Of a stretch of DNA of 64,000 nt, positions 62,250 to 64,000 are shown in pieces. The stretch is from Lachnospiraceae bacterium C6A11 (GTDB lineage: Bacteria > Bacillota > Clostridia > Lachnospirales > Lachnospiraceae). The stretch is from NCBI GenBank assembly GCA_000702245.1, contig JNKY01000010.1:62001-126000 (forward strand), given 5' to 3'. The translations under genes and the position numbers were made by a program. Under the pieces are notes generated by a model. The model saw nothing but the letters and a program-made list of their open reading frames with translations, was not told where the DNA came from and made no database searches. The stretch's first letter is position 1, and every line of letters begins with the position of its first letter.

Positions 62250-63509
62250 ATGGAAGAAGAAAAGAAGAAACCTTTTACAAATGTTTTTCAGAAGCTGAAA
62301 AATATTCTGAGGAGGATGTCCAAGAAGAAGCGTGCGGAGGACGAAGCTGCAAAGCTCGCTGCTGAAGAAGAGCAGAGAAAAGCAGAAGAAGCCGCAAAGC
62401 TCGCTGCTGAGGAAGAGCAGAAAAAGCTCATCGAAGAACAGGCCAAGAAACGTGCTGAGGAGCAGGCGGAGGTTGCCAGACTGATGGCGGAGGCCGAGGC
62501 CGCGAAGGAAGCAAAGGTCAAGAGAGAAGCTGAAGCTAAGGCTAAGAAGGAAGCAGAGGAAGCTGCAAGACTTAAGGCCGCTAAGGATAAGGAAGAGAAG
62601 AAGAAAGCCGCAGCAAAGAAGGCTGAGGCTGCAAGAAAGGTTGTCAGCGGTGAGGTTGGAACCAAGGCTGACCAGGAGAAGGACAGACAGTATCAGGAAG
62701 AGGTTAAGAGAAGAGCTGAGCAGGCTAAGAAGAGAGCAGCTCAGGACGCTGAGGAAGAGCAGGAAGAAGAAGCATCTATCGATCCTGTTACAGGCGAGAA
62801 GATCTCAACCGATGAAGGTCAAAAGCTTCCGGTTTATCTTGATAAGTATTTGAAGCTTGCTAAGACAGGCGATGATATAAGAGTTGCTATCAGTTCTATT
62901 CAGGCACATCCTGAAACATCTAAGAACCTCGTTATTCTCGGACATAATGGTTTCGGTACCGTAAGAGTCGGCGAGGATCTCGCAAGAAGTTATTTTGACC
63001 TCGGATTTGTTAAGTCAGAGAAGATCGCTAAGATCAAGGCTAAGCAGCTTAACAAGATCGGTCTTGATAAGCTGAAGGACCTTAAGGGCGGATGTCTTAT
63101 CATTGAGAACTCAGGTCTTGTTTCACCTGAGAAGCTGGTTGAGGTCATAAAGAACTCTGCAGCAGATGTAAATGATTACGTAGTTGTTCTTACCGGTGAG
63201 ATCGATTCTCTTGCAAGATTCTTTGAGCAGAATCAGGAGATCGTTGATGAGTTTGTATATCTCATCGATGTTCATAAGATCAAGGAAAGAGGCATGTCGA
63301 TCATCGCAAGAGGATACCTCAAGGAGAAGGGCTACAAGGCTGACAAGACTATCCTCGACAGATTCAAGGCTTCGCTGGGAAGTATGGAAGTCGGAAATAT
63401 CGACAGATTCCTTGAGTCTATTGATTTAGTTATGAAGAAATGTGATGACAGAGAGTCTTCAAACGGCGAGACAGGCAAGAAGACCATCACTACAGAGGAT
63501 TTCAAATAG
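62250..63509 (+). CDS. Coiled-coil protein with degenerate AAA+ domain
   Basis: A 419-residue protein. Residues about 20-175 are a long Ala/Lys/Glu-rich coiled coil with internal repeats (EAAKLAAEEEQ twice). Residues about 200-400 look like a CbbX/SpoVK-type AAA+ module without its ATP site: the Walker A position reads GHNGFGTV (231-238, lysine replaced by Thr237), and Walker B reads CLIIEN (E286, N287) in place of hhhhDE. The downstream block VVVLTGEIDSLARFFEQN matches the sensor-1 region of that group. Probably a structural or regulatory partner of an active AAA+ protein; this is inference. GGAGGG precedes ATG 62250. Confidence 0.75.
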   Translation: MEEEKKKPFTNVFQKLKNILRRMSKKKRAEDEAAKLAAEEEQRKAEEAAKLAAEEEQKKLIEEQAKKRAEEQAEVARLMAEAEAAKEAKVKREAEAKAKKEAEEAARLKAAKDKEEKKKAAAKKAEAARKVVSGEVGTKADQEKDRQYQEEVKRRAEQAKKRAAQDAEEEQEEEASIDPVTGEKISTDEGQKLPVYLDKYLKLAKTGDDIRVAISSIQAHPETSKNLVILGHNGFGTVRVGEDLARSYFDLGFVKSEKIAKIKAKQLNKIGLDKLKDLKGGCLIIENSGLVSPEKLVEVIKNSAADVNDYVVVLTGEIDSLARFFEQNQEIVDEFVYLIDVHKIKERGMSIIARGYLKEKGYKADKTILDRFKASLGSMEVGNIDRFLESIDLVMKKCDDRESSNGETGKKTITTEDFK

Positions 63510-63531
63510 AATAGAGATTTGAAATGATATT

Positions 63532-63569
63532 AAAACCGGTTCGTTAATCATCTTTGCGAACCGGTTTTT
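63532..63569 (+). terminator. Intrinsic terminator
   Basis: Perfect 12-bp arms AAAACCGGTTCG / CGAACCGGTTTT, ending in a T-run. Confidence 0.92.
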
Positions 63570-63650
63570 CAAACTAAGAAAGTATTATGTTAGAGAGTTT
63601 TGACGGGCCGGGTGTTAGCGAAGACCGGCCGGTAATGAATGGAGGGCAGT

Positions 63651-64000
63651 ATGTCTTCAGTAAGTGACAAGATAAGACATGATTTTAAGACGGGCGACGA
63701 TATAAGAGATGCCGGGCTTACAACCCCTGAGGATGTCGTTAGGTATGATGATATCTGCTACGGAACTGATGAGACCTGGCAGATCATGGATATTTATCTT
63801 CCGAAGAGCTTTGTGGACGGAAGGAAGGCTGCGGAGGAGAAGATAGACCTGTTTGATTCGGATATTCAAAGCAGTGGCTCTGTGAAGAAGCTGCCGGTGA
63901 TCGTAAGTGTTCATGGAGGTGCCTGGGTTTACGGCACCAAGGAAACCTATCAGTTTTATTGTATGAGCCTCGCTCAGAGAGGCTTCGCGGTGGTCAACTT
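63651..64000 (+). CDS. Alpha/beta hydrolase (partial, cut by window end)
   Basis: The first 116 codons of an esterase/lipase-type hydrolase. The oxyanion-hole motif HGGAW is visible (VIVSVHGGAWVYGTKETY), preceded by the family-typical MDIYLP strand. The nucleophile and the rest lie beyond the window. A GGAGGG site precedes ATG 63651. Confidence 0.85.
   Translation, partial: MSSVSDKIRHDFKTGDDIRDAGLTTPEDVVRYDDICYGTDETWQIMDIYLPKSFVDGRKAAEEKIDLFDSDIQSSGSVKKLPVIVSVHGGAWVYGTKETYQFYCMSLAQRGFAVVN

Noticed and set aside
62087-62365. 92-codon frame overlapping the pseudo-AAA+ gene start
   Set aside because: It has no ribosome binding site, and the AGGAGGG site at 62236 belongs to the 62250 start.
62288-62665. 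125-codon minus-strand frame rich in Ala and Ser
   Set aside because: It is the shadow of the Ala/Lys/Glu coiled coil on the plus strand.

Overview
The window looks like chromosome from a low-to-mid GC, Gram-positive anaerobe of the Lachnospiraceae (Butyrivibrio/Pseudobutyrivibrio-like). The evidence is gene content: an NfnAB-type electron-bifurcating transhydrogenase, the GGGtGRT/NifU-like pair, a VanW protein, a sortase-anchored GH53 galactanase, a CIRCE-controlled Hsp20, strong AGGAGG ribosome binding sites and many intrinsic terminators. The family call is inference from content, not from a marker-gene tree.

Layout. 1-10.5 kb: metG, a cluster of uncharacterised envelope-type proteins (one with proline-rich minisatellites), a YitT transporter, a TPR/DUF4037/DUF4125 fusion, a PlsC-type acyltransferase and another membrane protein. 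10.5-20.6 kb: nfnAB, pepD, a DUF815 ATPase, endonuclease III and a heterodimeric ABC exporter with one consensus and one degenerate ATP site. 20.6-28.4 kb: a 36-residue membrane peptide, a VanW-domain protein, an AIR-synthase-like enzyme, a structured intergenic region, an Lrp regulator overlapping an aminotransferase, the GGGtGRT operon (strongly biased codons) and an SDR oxidoreductase. 28.5-30.3 kb: a CmpB-like membrane protein on the minus strand and hsp20 behind a CIRCE element.

30.56-37.81 kb: an AT-rich integrated element of about 7.2 kb between hsp20 and a NUDIX gene. It carries an FtsK/TcpA-like ATPase, a Rep that joins an HUH endonuclease to a superfamily-3 helicase (the pCRESS/CRESS-virus architecture), a Tn916-like excisionase and a tyrosine integrase, plus a histidine/threonine-rich surface protein as cargo. 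It has no type IV secretion genes, so it is best read as an integrative and mobilizable element that may also replicate after excision. This is the most unusual system in the window.

38.0-45 kb: NUDIX hydrolase, P1 peptidase, macro-domain protein, VWA protein, and a LysR regulator divergent from metE. 45.3-54.4 kb: an ABC ATPase/FtsX permease pair, a GGDEF protein, a response regulator with an odd glycine-rich linker, its histidine kinase, and a membrane EAL protein with a ruined GGDEF. 54.6-64 kb: the secreted multi-domain GH53 galactanase behind a clear promoter and LacI-type operator, an HTH-Uma2 protein, an aldose-epimerase-like protein, a coiled-coil protein with a pseudo-AAA+ domain, and the start of an alpha/beta hydrolase cut by the window end. 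No rRNA, tRNA or CRISPR array was seen.
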